From contig JAGQTV010000102.1 in NCBI GenBank assembly GCA_020438845.1, forward strand, positions 62,001-126,000: a stretch of DNA of 64,000 bases. The letters run 5' to 3'. Position numbers and translations under genes: made by a program. Source of the stretch: Mycobacterium sp. GTDB taxonomy: Bacteria > Actinomycetota > Actinomycetes > Mycobacteriales > Mycobacteriaceae. Positions 28,590 through 37,030 of this stretch are shown here, piece after piece. The notes under the pieces were generated by a model. It did not search any database. It was given only the letters and a program-made list of their open reading frames with translations, and had not been told where the DNA came from. Position 1 is the stretch's first letter. Each line of letters opens with the position of its first letter.

Positions 28590-29657
28590 CTATCCCGCCC
28601 AGGTCGTCGCGAACCGCAGGAACGCGTCGTTCTCGGCGGGGGCGCCGATGGTGACCCTGGCGCCGTCGTTGCCGTAGGGGCGCACCAGCACCCGGGCCTG
28701 CGCTGCAGCTTGGGTGAATGCGGCGGTGCGATCGCCCAGTGGCAGCCACACGAAGTTCGCCTGCGAGGCGGGGAAGGTGTAACCCAGTGCGGCCAATTCG
28801 GCGCTGACCCGTCGGCGTTCGGCCACCACCGCGTCGGTGCGCGCCATCAACTCCTCGACTGCCTGCAGCGAGGCGATCGCCGCGGCCTGAGAGATCGTGC
28901 TGGAGGTGAACGGCACGTAGACCTTGCCCAGGGCGGTGATCACCTCGGGATCGCCGACGGCATAACCCACCCGCAGTCCGGCCAGACCGTAGGCCTTCGA
29001 GAAGGTGCGCAAGACCACGACGTTGGGGTAGCTCAGGGCCAGGCCGAGGCTGTCGGGCAGCATTCCGTCGCGGATGTACTCCACGTAGGCCTCGTCGATG
29101 ACGACGACGATGTCGGAAGGGACGGCGGCGACGAACCGGGCTAATTCGTCGGGATCGACGACTGTGGACGTTGGGTTGTTGGGGTTGCAGACGAAGATCA
29201 GGCGGGTGGCATCGGTGATCGCGGCCAGCATGGCGTCGAGGTCGAAGGTGTGGTCGTTTAGCTGCACCTGCACCTGCACCGGCACCGCGCCTGCTACCCG
29301 CACCTGAAGTGGGTAGACCTCGAAGCTGCGCCAGCCGAACATGACCTCGTCGCCCACGCTGGAGGTGATCTGGACCAACTGCTGGCACAGGCTGACCGAT
29401 CCGCAGCCGACGGCGATGTTCTCCGGAGCGAAGTCGCCGTCCTTGCTCAGGTGCCGGGCCAGATGCTCCTTGAGTTCGACATGGCCGTTGTCGGGATAGC
29501 GGTTGATCGTCTCAGCCGCTGCGGCGATGGCATCCCGAACGCCGGGAAGCGGGCCGTCGACGGTTTCGTTACTGGCGAGCTTGATCGCGCCCGGAACTGT
29601 CTTGCCCGGGGTGTAGGCCGGCAGGTCGGCCAATAACGGACGTAGGCGGGCTGTCAC
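28590..29657 (-). CDS. hisC2: Histidinol-phosphate/aromatic aminotransferase HisC2
   Basis: A 355-residue class I/II PLP aminotransferase. The start MTARLRPLLADLPAYTPGK, the PLP-domain motifs CNPNNPTSTVVDP and DEAYVEY, and the lysine motif LRTFSKAYGLAGLRVGY are all present. Equivalent of Rv3772, for which phenylalanine aminotransferase activity has been reported; histidine pathway use is possible, since the name HisC2 reflects similarity only. GTG 29657. First gene of a pair with the crotonase. Confidence 0.92.
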   Translation of the reverse strand: MTARLRPLLADLPAYTPGKTVPGAIKLASNETVDGPLPGVRDAIAAAAETINRYPDNGHVELKEHLARHLSKDGDFAPENIAVGCGSVSLCQQLVQITSSVGDEVMFGWRSFEVYPLQVRVAGAVPVQVQVQLNDHTFDLDAMLAAITDATRLIFVCNPNNPTSTVVDPDELARFVAAVPSDIVVVIDEAYVEYIRDGMLPDSLGLALSYPNVVVLRTFSKAYGLAGLRVGYAVGDPEVITALGKVYVPFTSSTISQAAAIASLQAVEELMARTDAVVAERRRVSAELAALGYTFPASQANFVWLPLGDRTAAFTQAAAQARVLVRPYGNDGARVTIGAPAENDAFLRFATTWAG

Positions 29658-29776
29658 CGGACTCAGTGTAGGAGGTGCTGCCCTGATGGCTTTGCCATCC
29701 CGGTATGGCGCTGTGTAATCTCATCCTCCGGCGGTTCCGGTGCTGTTCGATGGCTCCGGTACGCTCATGTGGTTCA

Positions 29777-29865
29777 GGAGGCGTGCCAGAGCGGCCGAAT
29801 GGGGCTCACTGCTAATGAGTTGTCCCCCCTCAAGGGGACCGGAGGTTCAAATCCTCTCGCCTCCG
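29777..29865 (+). tRNA. tRNA-Ser(GCU)
   Basis: 89 nt class II tRNA. Acceptor GGAGGCG pairs with CGCCTCC (29858-29864), discriminator G. Anticodon loop CTGCTAA between GCTCA and TGAGT gives GCU. The long variable arm has CCCCTCAAGGGG-like pairing; T-loop TTCAAAT. CCA is not encoded. Confidence 0.96.
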
Positions 29866-29903
29866 CCGCGGCTGAATGCTCAGCCACGAACAATTGAATG
29901 AAG

Positions 29904-29976
29904 GCGCCCGTAGCTCAACGGATAGAGCATCTGACTACGGATCAGAAGGTTAGGGGTTCGAATCCCTTCGGGCGCG
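29904..29976 (+). tRNA. tRNA-Arg(ACG)
   Basis: 73 nt. Acceptor GCGCCCG pairs with CGGGCGC at 29969-29975, discriminator G. Anticodon stem TCTGA/TCAGA encloses CTACGGA, anticodon ACG. T-loop TTCGAAT. A34 of this tRNA is the known substrate of TadA, whose gene is in the same window at 57017. CCA is not encoded. It is 38 nt after tRNA-Ser(GCU). Confidence 0.97.
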
Positions 29977-30054
29977 CTTTCTAGCTGCGGAAACGGCTCA
30001 AGGCGTGGGGTGGAACCGTTCGGAATCCGCTGCATCCATCGTCTGCTTGAATTC

Positions 30055-30936
30055 TCAATCATCCACGCCAGCAGTCACTCCGCCTACAGCGCTTTCCTCC
30101 TGCCTGGTGTCGCGGCGGTTGAACTCCGGTCGCCGTTTCTCCGTGAACGCGGTCATTCCCTCGATCATGTCCGGACTACCGAGAGTGGCGTGGAAGGCCG
30201 CACGCTCGTCCCGGAGAGATTCGGCGAGGGTCCGATCCTCGCTGTTGACCAGGCATGGCAAGATCGCCGCCATCGCGGTGGCCGGAAGTGCGCTTAGTTC
30301 GCCAGCCAGATCTAGGGCCCGTTGCTTGAGCTCGGTGTTCGGGCACACCTCGGTGACCAAGCCCAGATTGAGAGCCTCGGGTCCCGATACGCTTCTGGCG
30401 CGCAGGATGAGATTCATCGCATGGTCACGGCCGATCGTGCGAACGAGTCGCGCGCTTCCTCCCCAGGCCGGCACCGACCCCAGGTGCAGTTCAGGCAACC
30501 CGATTCGGGCTCCTTCTTTCGCGGCAAGCCGGAAGTGGCATGCCAGGGGCAACTCGAGCCCGCCGCCCAGGCAATGCCCGAACAGCGTCGCGACCCAGGG
30601 CTTTCTCATGTTCTCGATGGCGGACAACACGCGCAGTCGTTGATCGAGAATCTCGTCAACGCGCCGTCGGTCGCCCAGGGCGGGCGCCAACTCTTTCAGA
30701 TTCATGCCGACTGAAAAGTTCTGGTCACCCGCCGCAGTGAGCACGACGGAACGCACCGTGCCGTCCGCAGCGATTTCATCGACGAGGGGTTCGAGTTCGT
30801 TCATGAAAGTGAAGGACATCCGGTTGTTCGGCGGGTCGTTGATCGTCACGACGCCCACCGGCCCTCGGTGTTCGTAGACGAGGCTGGTGTGAGTCAACCT
30901 CGGCGTCAAGCCGGCCGGCGGATCCCTAAGGGCCAC
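30055..30936 (-). CDS. Enoyl-CoA hydratase/isomerase family protein
   Basis: A 293-residue crotonase-fold protein, distinct from the one at 27752. Oxyanion-hole elements: DQNFSVGMNLKELAPAL and VATLFGHCLGGGLELPLAC. The substrate-side motif is IGLPELHLGSVPAWGGSARL, in which the usual catalytic Glu pair is E (LPEL) and a Pro-Ala at the second position, so full hydratase activity is uncertain. Start GTG 30936 is only 23 nt from the divergent DUF1330 start, so one may be leaderless. Confidence 0.83.
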   Translation of the reverse strand: MALRDPPAGLTPRLTHTSLVYEHRGPVGVVTINDPPNNRMSFTFMNELEPLVDEIAADGTVRSVVLTAAGDQNFSVGMNLKELAPALGDRRRVDEILDQRLRVLSAIENMRKPWVATLFGHCLGGGLELPLACHFRLAAKEGARIGLPELHLGSVPAWGGSARLVRTIGRDHAMNLILRARSVSGPEALNLGLVTEVCPNTELKQRALDLAGELSALPATAMAAILPCLVNSEDRTLAESLRDERAAFHATLGSPDMIEGMTAFTEKRRPEFNRRDTRQEESAVGGVTAGVDD

Positions 30937-30959
30937 TCCGACGAACAGAAAGAACAGTC

Positions 30960-31340
30960 ATGGCAACCGAATCCGATGAACGTCCCGTCAACCTCAAGGC
31001 ACTGGGAAAGTTGCCGAGTGGTACACCAGTAGTGATGGTCAACCTGCTGAAGTTCAAAAGCGCCGCTGGCCGAGACCACTATCTGCGGTACAGCCGGGAG
31101 GTGCAACCTCACCTCGACAGCGTTGGTGGAACCATTCGCTACGCCGGAACCAACCCGGTCAATGTCATCGGCGACGGTGAAACCCCATGGTGGGACGCCA
31201 TTCTGGTCGTGGAGTACCCCTCACCGCAGGCTTTCACTAACATGGTGACCAGTCCGGGCTACCAACAGATCCACGGACATCGGGCAGCTGCCCTGACCCA
31301 GGGCGACCTCGTGGCTACCTCGCGCTGGGTTCTCGGCTAA
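30960..31340 (+). CDS. DUF1330 domain protein
   Basis: A 126-residue soluble protein of the DUF1330 ferredoxin-like (dimeric alpha-beta barrel) family: VVMVNLLKFKSAAGRDHYLRY near residue 24, and the family's WWDAILVVEYPSPQAF and MVTSPGYQQIHGHRAAAL. Members are small dimeric proteins of unknown enzymology, often next to acyl-CoA or aromatic-metabolism genes. It is divergent from a crotonase, which hints at a shared pathway. Confidence 0.85.
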   Translation: MATESDERPVNLKALGKLPSGTPVVMVNLLKFKSAAGRDHYLRYSREVQPHLDSVGGTIRYAGTNPVNVIGDGETPWWDAILVVEYPSPQAFTNMVTSPGYQQIHGHRAAALTQGDLVATSRWVLG

Positions 31341-31457
31341 CCCGTTCCCGCGCGGGGCGCGCCGGCGAGGTTTGCGCTGCCGAGCCGATGGGCAGGGCTG
31401 GGCGGCTTGAGATACTTGGAGATGAGAGTGGGTGGCGCCCCGAAGTCTTCATCGAAA

Positions 31458-31487
31458 ATCCTGCCCGACATTCCGCATGGGCAGGAT
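31458..31487. repeat. 9-bp inverted repeat (ATCCTGCCC / GGGCAGGAT)
   Basis: Perfect 9-bp arms at 31458-31466 and 31479-31487 separated by 12 nt. No T-run follows on the plus strand, so a regulator site is as likely as a terminator for the DUF1330 gene. It lies about 115 nt upstream of the rhodanese lipoprotein start. Confidence 0.55.
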
Positions 31488-31498
31488 AACCGTGGCGG

Positions 31499-31513
31499 CA
31501 AGGAATTTCCTTG
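31499..31513. repeat. 15-bp palindrome (CAAGGAA-T-TTCCTTG)
   Basis: Perfect 7-bp arms around one base. Compact palindromes of this form are typical dimeric repressor sites. It is about 90 nt upstream of the rhodanese start and 11 nt after the preceding inverted repeat. Confidence 0.5.
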
Positions 31514-31587
31514 ATCTGGTTCCCGGAAAATCATGGACCAGGCGAAAGTCGGGCACCAAGACCTGACAACGAACGTCTGCCCGTTGA

Positions 31588-31603
31588 ATACCCTTGGGGG
31601 TAT
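31588..31603 (+). promoter_or_regulatory. CsoR/CstR-type operator overlapping the rhodanese start codon
   Basis: ATACCC-TTGG-GGGTAT: 6-bp perfect arms around 4 nt. This matches the TACCC-N-GGGTA architecture of operators for the CsoR/CstR repressor family (Cu(I), Ni or persulfide sensors). The right arm contains the first two bases of ATG 31602, so a bound repressor would block initiation. CstR-controlled operons in other bacteria contain rhodaneses, which fits the downstream gene. No csoR-family gene is in the window. Confidence 0.6.
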
Positions 31604-32054
31604 GAAAAAGGTACCTCGAATCCTCGCCCTCACCACCTGCGCCCTCGGTCTCGCTCTGCCCGCCGCCGTCGCCGGTTGCTCGGCTGATCCTGCTGCCGGC
31701 GCATCAGGGCCTGGCCTGGCTGCCGAACGGCCGGCCGGCTATCAGCGGGTGGGCGTCGCGGAGTTCGCTGGGATCATCGCCTCGCCGAGGGTCCAGATCA
31801 TCGACGTGCGGACACCCGAAGAGTTCGTCCAGGAGCACATCGCGGGCGCTGTCAACATCCCGATTCAGAGCAACACCTTCAAAGAACGCGTTGGCCAGCT
31901 CGATCCCGCGGTTACCTACGCCGTCTACTGCCGCAGCGGCAACCGTTCCCAGGCCGCTGTGTCCGTGATGAAGGACGCCGGAATCGCGAGCATCTACGAA
32001 CTGGCCAACGGGACGACGGGGTGGGCGGCTGCTGGACAACCGCTGGTGCGATAA
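31602..32054 (+). CDS. Rhodanese-domain lipoprotein
   Basis: A 150-residue exported sulfurtransferase-type protein. Signal peptide MKKVPRILALTTCALGLAL with lipobox AVAGC (Cys about residue 26). A single rhodanese domain follows: VQIIDVRTPEEFVQEHI, INIP-like VNIPIQSNTF, and the active loop YCRSGNRSQ with the catalytic cysteine. It would handle persulfide or thiosulfate sulfur at the outer face of the membrane. GGGGG just upstream and the palindrome over the start suggest regulated initiation. Longer in-frame start 31533 has no merit, since the signal peptide begins at MKKVP. Confidence 0.87.
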   Translation: MKKVPRILALTTCALGLALPAAVAGCSADPAAGASGPGLAAERPAGYQRVGVAEFAGIIASPRVQIIDVRTPEEFVQEHIAGAVNIPIQSNTFKERVGQLDPAVTYAVYCRSGNRSQAAVSVMKDAGIASIYELANGTTGWAAAGQPLVR

Positions 32055-32076
32055 GGACTCCAGGTGGTCGGGCGGA

Positions 32077-33993
32077 TCACGCCACTTTGAAGGCGCCCGT
32101 GATTGCGTTTGTGACGACCAGCACCTCGATCAGCGAAGCCGTGGTGACCAGGCCGACGCTGGCGGCCCACGGAAGCCCGATGGCGTTGACCAGCCCGGCG
32201 ATCACTTCGCCGCTGATCGCTTGCTGGATCCCGTCCAGGAACAGGTTGAAGGCGTAGGCGGGCAGAACCGCGACGATTGCGTTGACGATGTCGGCGGTGG
32301 GGAGCAGGGCTGCGTACAGCGAGGCAGCGGCGTTGGAGACGAACTGCGAGACGCCCGTAACGATCGCTTGGATCGTCGGGATGATCCCGCCTGCCGTCAG
32401 GGCGGGAAGCGAGGCCAAATTCTGACTGGCCGTAGACAAGTGTGATCCCAAGTCTTGCCACATGCTTCCGCCCGGTTTGATGTCGGCTACGAAATCTTTG
32501 ATGCCCTGTTGGACGCCGGCGACCAAGAGTTGAACGGTCTCGCCCCAGTTCACGTGGGGCAGGAAGCCGAACGGGGTCTCCACGTTCGCGTCGCCCTTAG
32601 TGGACCACCCGTACTTCGGATCGCCGTAGCCGAGGTTGACCAGCACCCGCAACCACGGCTGCATCAGATCGGCAATTGGTTTGCCGACAACCGGAATCGC
32701 CCGAATAGGTGCGACTAGCGGCAGGTCCGCGGTCGGGATGACGTAGTACTTCTGCGTAGCCGAGGTGGTCGGCAGCTCGATGGCGTTGTCGATCTCCTCT
32801 TGACTGAGTTCCAGGTAGAAGCCGTGGACGGTGGCGATGCCCAGTGCGGCGTTGAGGTCCGCCAGGAAATTGATGGGATATTGCGGGAAGTCGGCGAAGC
32901 CGTCGTACTCCCGCATGTAGTTGGCGACAGGGAACGAGTCCTCAGGTGTTCCGCCGTAGAACGGGATACCCAGGCTGGGCAGATTCAGGCCCGGAAAGCG
33001 GGACAGAAAACCGCCGTTGGGATTCATTTCGTTGCCAATCAACACGAAATTGACGGGGGCGTCCGAGGGGATGCCGCACGTGGTGGTGTTGACACAACCG
33101 GCGTTGTCCGGGTTCATCACCAACGAGGAGATGATGGCGCTCTGCGAGTAGCCGAAGACGGTGAGGGTGTTGTCAGCTCCGATTTGGTGGAGTATCTCGT
33201 CATAGAGGATCTGGTTGCCCTGGTCGACTGAGGTGTTAAGCGGCAGCACCTTCACGTAGGGGTAGGGAGTGATCGGATACAACCCCTCGGGGGTGACCAG
33301 TTGCTGCGGGATGCTGCCAGCTGGGGCGTTGGGGTCGACGAACTTCGTGAATGCCGCCGCGATGTAGTCCGCGTCGGGTATCGGGACGCCGCTGCCTCCC
33401 ATGATCAGAGCGATGTTCTGGGCGGCAGCGGGCTGCACGACGGCTGCGGTGGCTGCGGCCGTCGTTTGGCGCAGAGCGTATGCGAATAGCGACCAGTCAA
33501 GCGGTGTTTCAGTGGGCGAGACCGGGGTGCCCTCAGGCAGTGCTGGGGCGGTGAGTGCGGCCGCCGCGACCGGTGCGTTGAGTGTTTCGGCGGTGTCCGC
33601 CGGCTGCGAAGCTGTCGCGGACGAATCGGTTGTGGTGGCTTGCGTCGGCGGGTCGGCGCTGGGGGCAGCGGACACAGACCGGTCGGGCAGGCTGCTGTGG
33701 TTCGCACCGTAGCCAGTTGCCCTGTGGGCTCGGACAGCGGAGACGGATGCGGCCGCCCCCGGCCTGCGGGCCAGACTCGACTTCGCCGCCGGTGAGCCCG
33801 CTGCCCGATTTGCGCCCGTCGCGGCTTTGCTGGATGCATGTGAACCGGCCGACCGGCCGGTACTGGCGTGCGATGTCGAGCCCGACGAGGTGTCGTCGGC
33901 CCAGGCGACTGCCGTCCCGTTGTAGATGGCTGCACCGACCCCGAGGGCGACCGCCAATCCACCTACCCGGCCAACGAATTTCGACGAATCCAT
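32077..33993 (-). CDS. Secreted PE-PPE-domain serine hydrolase
   Basis: A 638-residue protein with a signal peptide (GRVGGLAVALGVGAAI, cleavage near VAWADD) and an Ala/Ser/Thr-rich linker to about residue 185. The PE-PPE domain (alpha/beta hydrolase fold) begins IALIMGGSGVPIPDADYI and has VFGYSQSAIISSLVMN with the nucleophile Ser, PVNFVLIGNEMNPNGGF and YDGFADFPQYPIN. In PE/PPE proteins this domain has esterase/lipase activity on acyl esters; here it is exported without a PE or PPE segment, so by a route other than type VII. It is 22 nt convergent with the rhodanese gene. Confidence 0.88.
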   Translation of the reverse strand: MDSSKFVGRVGGLAVALGVGAAIYNGTAVAWADDTSSGSTSHASTGRSAGSHASSKAATGANRAAGSPAAKSSLARRPGAAASVSAVRAHRATGYGANHSSLPDRSVSAAPSADPPTQATTTDSSATASQPADTAETLNAPVAAAALTAPALPEGTPVSPTETPLDWSLFAYALRQTTAAATAAVVQPAAAQNIALIMGGSGVPIPDADYIAAAFTKFVDPNAPAGSIPQQLVTPEGLYPITPYPYVKVLPLNTSVDQGNQILYDEILHQIGADNTLTVFGYSQSAIISSLVMNPDNAGCVNTTTCGIPSDAPVNFVLIGNEMNPNGGFLSRFPGLNLPSLGIPFYGGTPEDSFPVANYMREYDGFADFPQYPINFLADLNAALGIATVHGFYLELSQEEIDNAIELPTTSATQKYYVIPTADLPLVAPIRAIPVVGKPIADLMQPWLRVLVNLGYGDPKYGWSTKGDANVETPFGFLPHVNWGETVQLLVAGVQQGIKDFVADIKPGGSMWQDLGSHLSTASQNLASLPALTAGGIIPTIQAIVTGVSQFVSNAAASLYAALLPTADIVNAIVAVLPAYAFNLFLDGIQQAISGEVIAGLVNAIGLPWAASVGLVTTASLIEVLVVTNAITGAFKVA

Positions 33994-34107
33994 GGGACTG
34001 CCCCTCTAGCGCATATCGACGGTTACCGTGGAGCGGAGGTTAGCGTGAAGCGCTCCGAACCCGGCGAAGGCGCGCGGTAGGGATTCTGTGGCAGCGTTGG
34101 CCAGAGC

Positions 34108-35592
34108 TCAGTCTGCCGGGCAATCCGACCGCCGCGGCGGCAACGCCCCGTCGAGTAGATACGCGTCGACGATGTGCCTGACACAGAGGTTGAAGGACGG
34201 ATAGACCGAGTGCACGTCGGTGTCGGCCACCACCAGATGCGCCGAGACCAACTGATCGGCCAGCGCGACCGACCAATGCACGGGAGTGGCGCCATCGTTC
34301 AACGCCCCGATGACCAGGACGGGTGCGGCGCCCTCGCCGCGGACCCGCTGCGGGCCAACCGGATCGTGGGCGGCGAAGGTGCTGCAGCGCAGGCCCCCCC
34401 ATGCGTTGGCCGATCCGAAGATCGGGGTATCGGCGTCCCACTGAGCTGCCAGTTGCGCGCTGCCGGACACATCAGGTGTAGGCGTCGAGTCATAGCAGTT
34501 GATGGCATAGAGGGCGTTCAACATGTTTGACGGATCCGAGTCCGGATCAACACGCAGTCCTCCCATGTCGATGAGGACGCTGTCGTCTCCGGCCAATGCC
34601 GTGCGTAGTCCGTCAAGTAATTCGGGGAACGAGTCCGGCGGCACGTACATGGCCGAACTCAACGCTGCCATCACGTCGGCGCGATTCGCCACCGCCGGGT
34701 CGGAGAGGGTCGTCGGCAGACCAAGGAGGTAGTCCTTGAGGAATTGTGTGGCCGCCGCGTGGTCGGCAGGCAGCGGACAGTCGCCGGAAGCGGTGCAGTA
34801 GTCCACGAACCGCATCAATTGGGCTTCCAACGCCTGGGACTGGTCCCGGTTGTAGTCGGTGATGGACAGCGACGGGTCGATCGCGCTGTCGAGCACCATC
34901 CGCCCGACATGCTCGGGGAACATGTCGATGTAGAAGGCCCCCAACTTGGTGCCGTGTGACCAGCCGACGTAGTTCATCACTGGCTCGCCGAGTGCGATCC
35001 GGATCGACTCCATGTCACGGGCTGAGTCACGGGTTCCGATATGTCCGATCAATTCAGGGTTACGGGCGGCGCAGCCGTCGGCGAAGGCCTGGGCCTGCTC
35101 GGCCCAAGCCAGGACTTCGGGCGCGGCCGGGTCTGTCGACCACTGCGCCGCTGCCAGTGCGCGGGCGTAGTCGCCCATCTGTTCCGCAGTTCGGCACCAG
35201 ACCGGGCTGCTGCGAGCCACCGCTCGTCGATCCCAGCCCACAATGTCGTAGCTGGATTCCACGGCGTCGCTCAGTTGAGACTGCAGAGTCAGGATCTCGT
35301 CTACCCCGGAAATCCCGGGGCCGCCGGGATCGACCACTATCGAGCCGAGCTTCGGACCTGGGCCGCGGGCGGGGATGCGGGCCAGTGCCAGCGTGATCAT
35401 CGGCCCGGTCGGATCTGCGTAGTCCAGGGGAACCTGAAGGCTCGCGCACTCACGAACCTCGTCCGGAAGTTCTCCGCAGGGCGTCCACGTCAGCGTCGGA
35501 GCCGCGGCCGTAGCCGGGCTAGCCGGGAGGATACTCGCGGTGGCCACCAGAAAACTTCCGGCGATCGCAGTCAGGCTTCGGTATCGCGTCAT
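34108..35592 (-). CDS. Secreted alpha/beta hydrolase, TAP-like peptidase family
   Basis: A 494-residue exported protein: signal peptide SLTAIAGSFLVATASILPA, then the S33/TAP-like fold. Oxyanion region IVVDPGGPGISG (family usually NPGGPG), YDIVGWDRRAVARS, nucleophile in VGWSHGTKLG (family usually GYSYGT), and C-terminal VIGALNDGATPVHWS with DTDVHSVYPS holding Asp and His. It resembles mycobacterial exported esterase/protease relatives of Rv2223c/Rv2224c. Its ATG overlaps the preceding hydrolase stop by 4 nt (ATGA), so the two are translationally coupled. Confidence 0.86.
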   Translation of the reverse strand: MTRYRSLTAIAGSFLVATASILPASPATAAAPTLTWTPCGELPDEVRECASLQVPLDYADPTGPMITLALARIPARGPGPKLGSIVVDPGGPGISGVDEILTLQSQLSDAVESSYDIVGWDRRAVARSSPVWCRTAEQMGDYARALAAAQWSTDPAAPEVLAWAEQAQAFADGCAARNPELIGHIGTRDSARDMESIRIALGEPVMNYVGWSHGTKLGAFYIDMFPEHVGRMVLDSAIDPSLSITDYNRDQSQALEAQLMRFVDYCTASGDCPLPADHAAATQFLKDYLLGLPTTLSDPAVANRADVMAALSSAMYVPPDSFPELLDGLRTALAGDDSVLIDMGGLRVDPDSDPSNMLNALYAINCYDSTPTPDVSGSAQLAAQWDADTPIFGSANAWGGLRCSTFAAHDPVGPQRVRGEGAAPVLVIGALNDGATPVHWSVALADQLVSAHLVVADTDVHSVYPSFNLCVRHIVDAYLLDGALPPRRSDCPAD

Positions 35593-36389
35593 GAGCGGCT
35601 CGTTCTCAGGATTGTCTGTTCGACCAGGGCGCGGTCGTCGACCATTGCGGCGTGCCCCACTCCCGGTAGCACCATGAACGTGGCCCCGGGAAGACGGGCG
35701 TGGACGGCCTCAGCGTAGCTCTCCAAAGGCAGCACTTCGTCGTGTTCGGCCCAGGCCACAGTGATGGGGCACGGCAACGGATCGAGCGGGGCCAATTGAT
35801 GGTCATCGTCGATGAAGAGCCACTCGGCGAGGGTGCAGCGGACCTGGTCGTCGATGACGTTCCGAGCCTGAGCCGGCGTCATTGAATCCGGTCTACGTAG
35901 GGCAGAACCCATCCACGCCTGCCGGCCCCGAGCGGTGCCCACCGCGGCTTTGATCAACGGGCGAACCATGCGGGCGATACGCGTGCTTCGGCGCAGCCCG
36001 TGCATCACCAACGTGGCAGTACCGTCGCCCGGGGACCAGAAACCGGCGGGAGACAGGGCAAGCACCGTTGCGGCGCGGCCACGCCGGGCCAGTTCGATCG
36101 CCACGTAGCCACCCAGCGAGTGCCCGGTCAGGTGCGGCCGATCCAGGCCTGCCTCGTCGAGTTGTCGCTCCGCGGCATCCACGACGTCGGTGAGGGTGGT
36201 GGGGCGGGACACTGGCGTCCCGCCACGGTGTCCCAGTGCGGTCGGTGTGTGCACTTCATGCACCTGCGACAGCGCTGGAACGAGCTCCTGCCAGGCCCGG
36301 CCGGACGACGTCATGCCGTGCAGGAGCACCAAGGCGGGCTTGGGCTGGGTTGGGGATCCGCTCAGCGCACTGGCTGCCAGTTTGACCAT
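35589..36389 (-). CDS. Alpha/beta hydrolase
   Basis: A 266-residue intracellular hydrolase: ALVLLHGMTSSGRAW (oxyanion), TGHSLGGYVAIELA with nucleophile Ser, AWAEHDEVLPL with Asp, and GVGHAAMVDD with His. ATG 36389 overlaps the upstream gene's end by 28 nt; a start at 36467 would intrude 106 nt and is unlikely. Middle gene of a three-gene coupled operon; substrate unknown. Confidence 0.85.
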   Translation of the reverse strand: MVKLAASALSGSPTQPKPALVLLHGMTSSGRAWQELVPALSQVHEVHTPTALGHRGGTPVSRPTTLTDVVDAAERQLDEAGLDRPHLTGHSLGGYVAIELARRGRAATVLALSPAGFWSPGDGTATLVMHGLRRSTRIARMVRPLIKAAVGTARGRQAWMGSALRRPDSMTPAQARNVIDDQVRCTLAEWLFIDDDHQLAPLDPLPCPITVAWAEHDEVLPLESYAEAVHARLPGATFMVLPGVGHAAMVDDRALVEQTILRTSRS

Positions 36390-36985
36390 TCGGGACCAAA
36401 GTCCAGCGGGTACGAGGGGATCGGCTCGGTGCGCAGAATTTCCCGGAAGTGATCTCGCCAGCCCCACCAGCCTCGGACGTGAAAGATGTGTTGCTGCCAG
36501 CCCAATTGGTAGGAACCCGGGATCTGTTCACCGCGGTTCTCAGGGGAAAACACTGCGATGGCCAGCAATCCGAGTGCCGCCGACGCGCGCAGTTGCAGAT
36601 GTCCCTCGGAGATGTGGAATGCCGGCACTCCGTCGATATGAGGCATGATCTCGCAGCCGCCCGGAAAGTCGTTCTCATGGCCGTGCAGGTAGCGATGCGT
36701 TGCGAAGAGCAGGTCAGCGACGTCCGGGCGGCCGTCGGTTGCGTCGGACTGCACCCGAACCGGGAATCGGGAGCGGACGAGGTCGATATCAGGCGCCATC
36801 ATCGCCGTGAAAATGTCGAGGTCATCGCGGACGGTTCGCTTGAACCGAGCGGCGACGCCCAAAGTCGGGTAGCGCTTGCGGGCGGTCTCATCGAGTGCTT
36901 CGCTGGCATGCCACATCGATTGACGCCATTGCCGCGCGCTCCAGTGGTTGAGCGAATCCCGAACTTGTTCTCCGACAGTCACCAC
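36362..36985 (-). CDS. Conserved-looking hypothetical protein
   Basis: About 207 residues from GTG 36985 (or 36982). I do not recognise the family. Features: helical N-terminus (VRDSLNHWSARQWRQSMWHA), HENDFPGGCEIMPHIDGVP, a likely amphipathic or membrane-touching stretch LRASAALGLLAIAVFSPENR, and a Trp-rich C-terminus (HVRGWWGWRDHF). No signal peptide. The first gene of the three-gene operon with two hydrolases, and divergent from the HNH gene 45 nt away. A start at 37078 would overlap that gene. Confidence 0.6.
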   Translation of the reverse strand: MVTVGEQVRDSLNHWSARQWRQSMWHASEALDETARKRYPTLGVAARFKRTVRDDLDIFTAMMAPDIDLVRSRFPVRVQSDATDGRPDVADLLFATHRYLHGHENDFPGGCEIMPHIDGVPAFHISEGHLQLRASAALGLLAIAVFSPENRGEQIPGSYQLGWQQHIFHVRGWWGWRDHFREILRTEPIPSYPLDFGPEWSNWQPVR

Positions 36986-37030
36986 AGGAGAGTATCGGCC
37001 GCCTTGGGACGGCCTCCACTCTTGTCGGTC

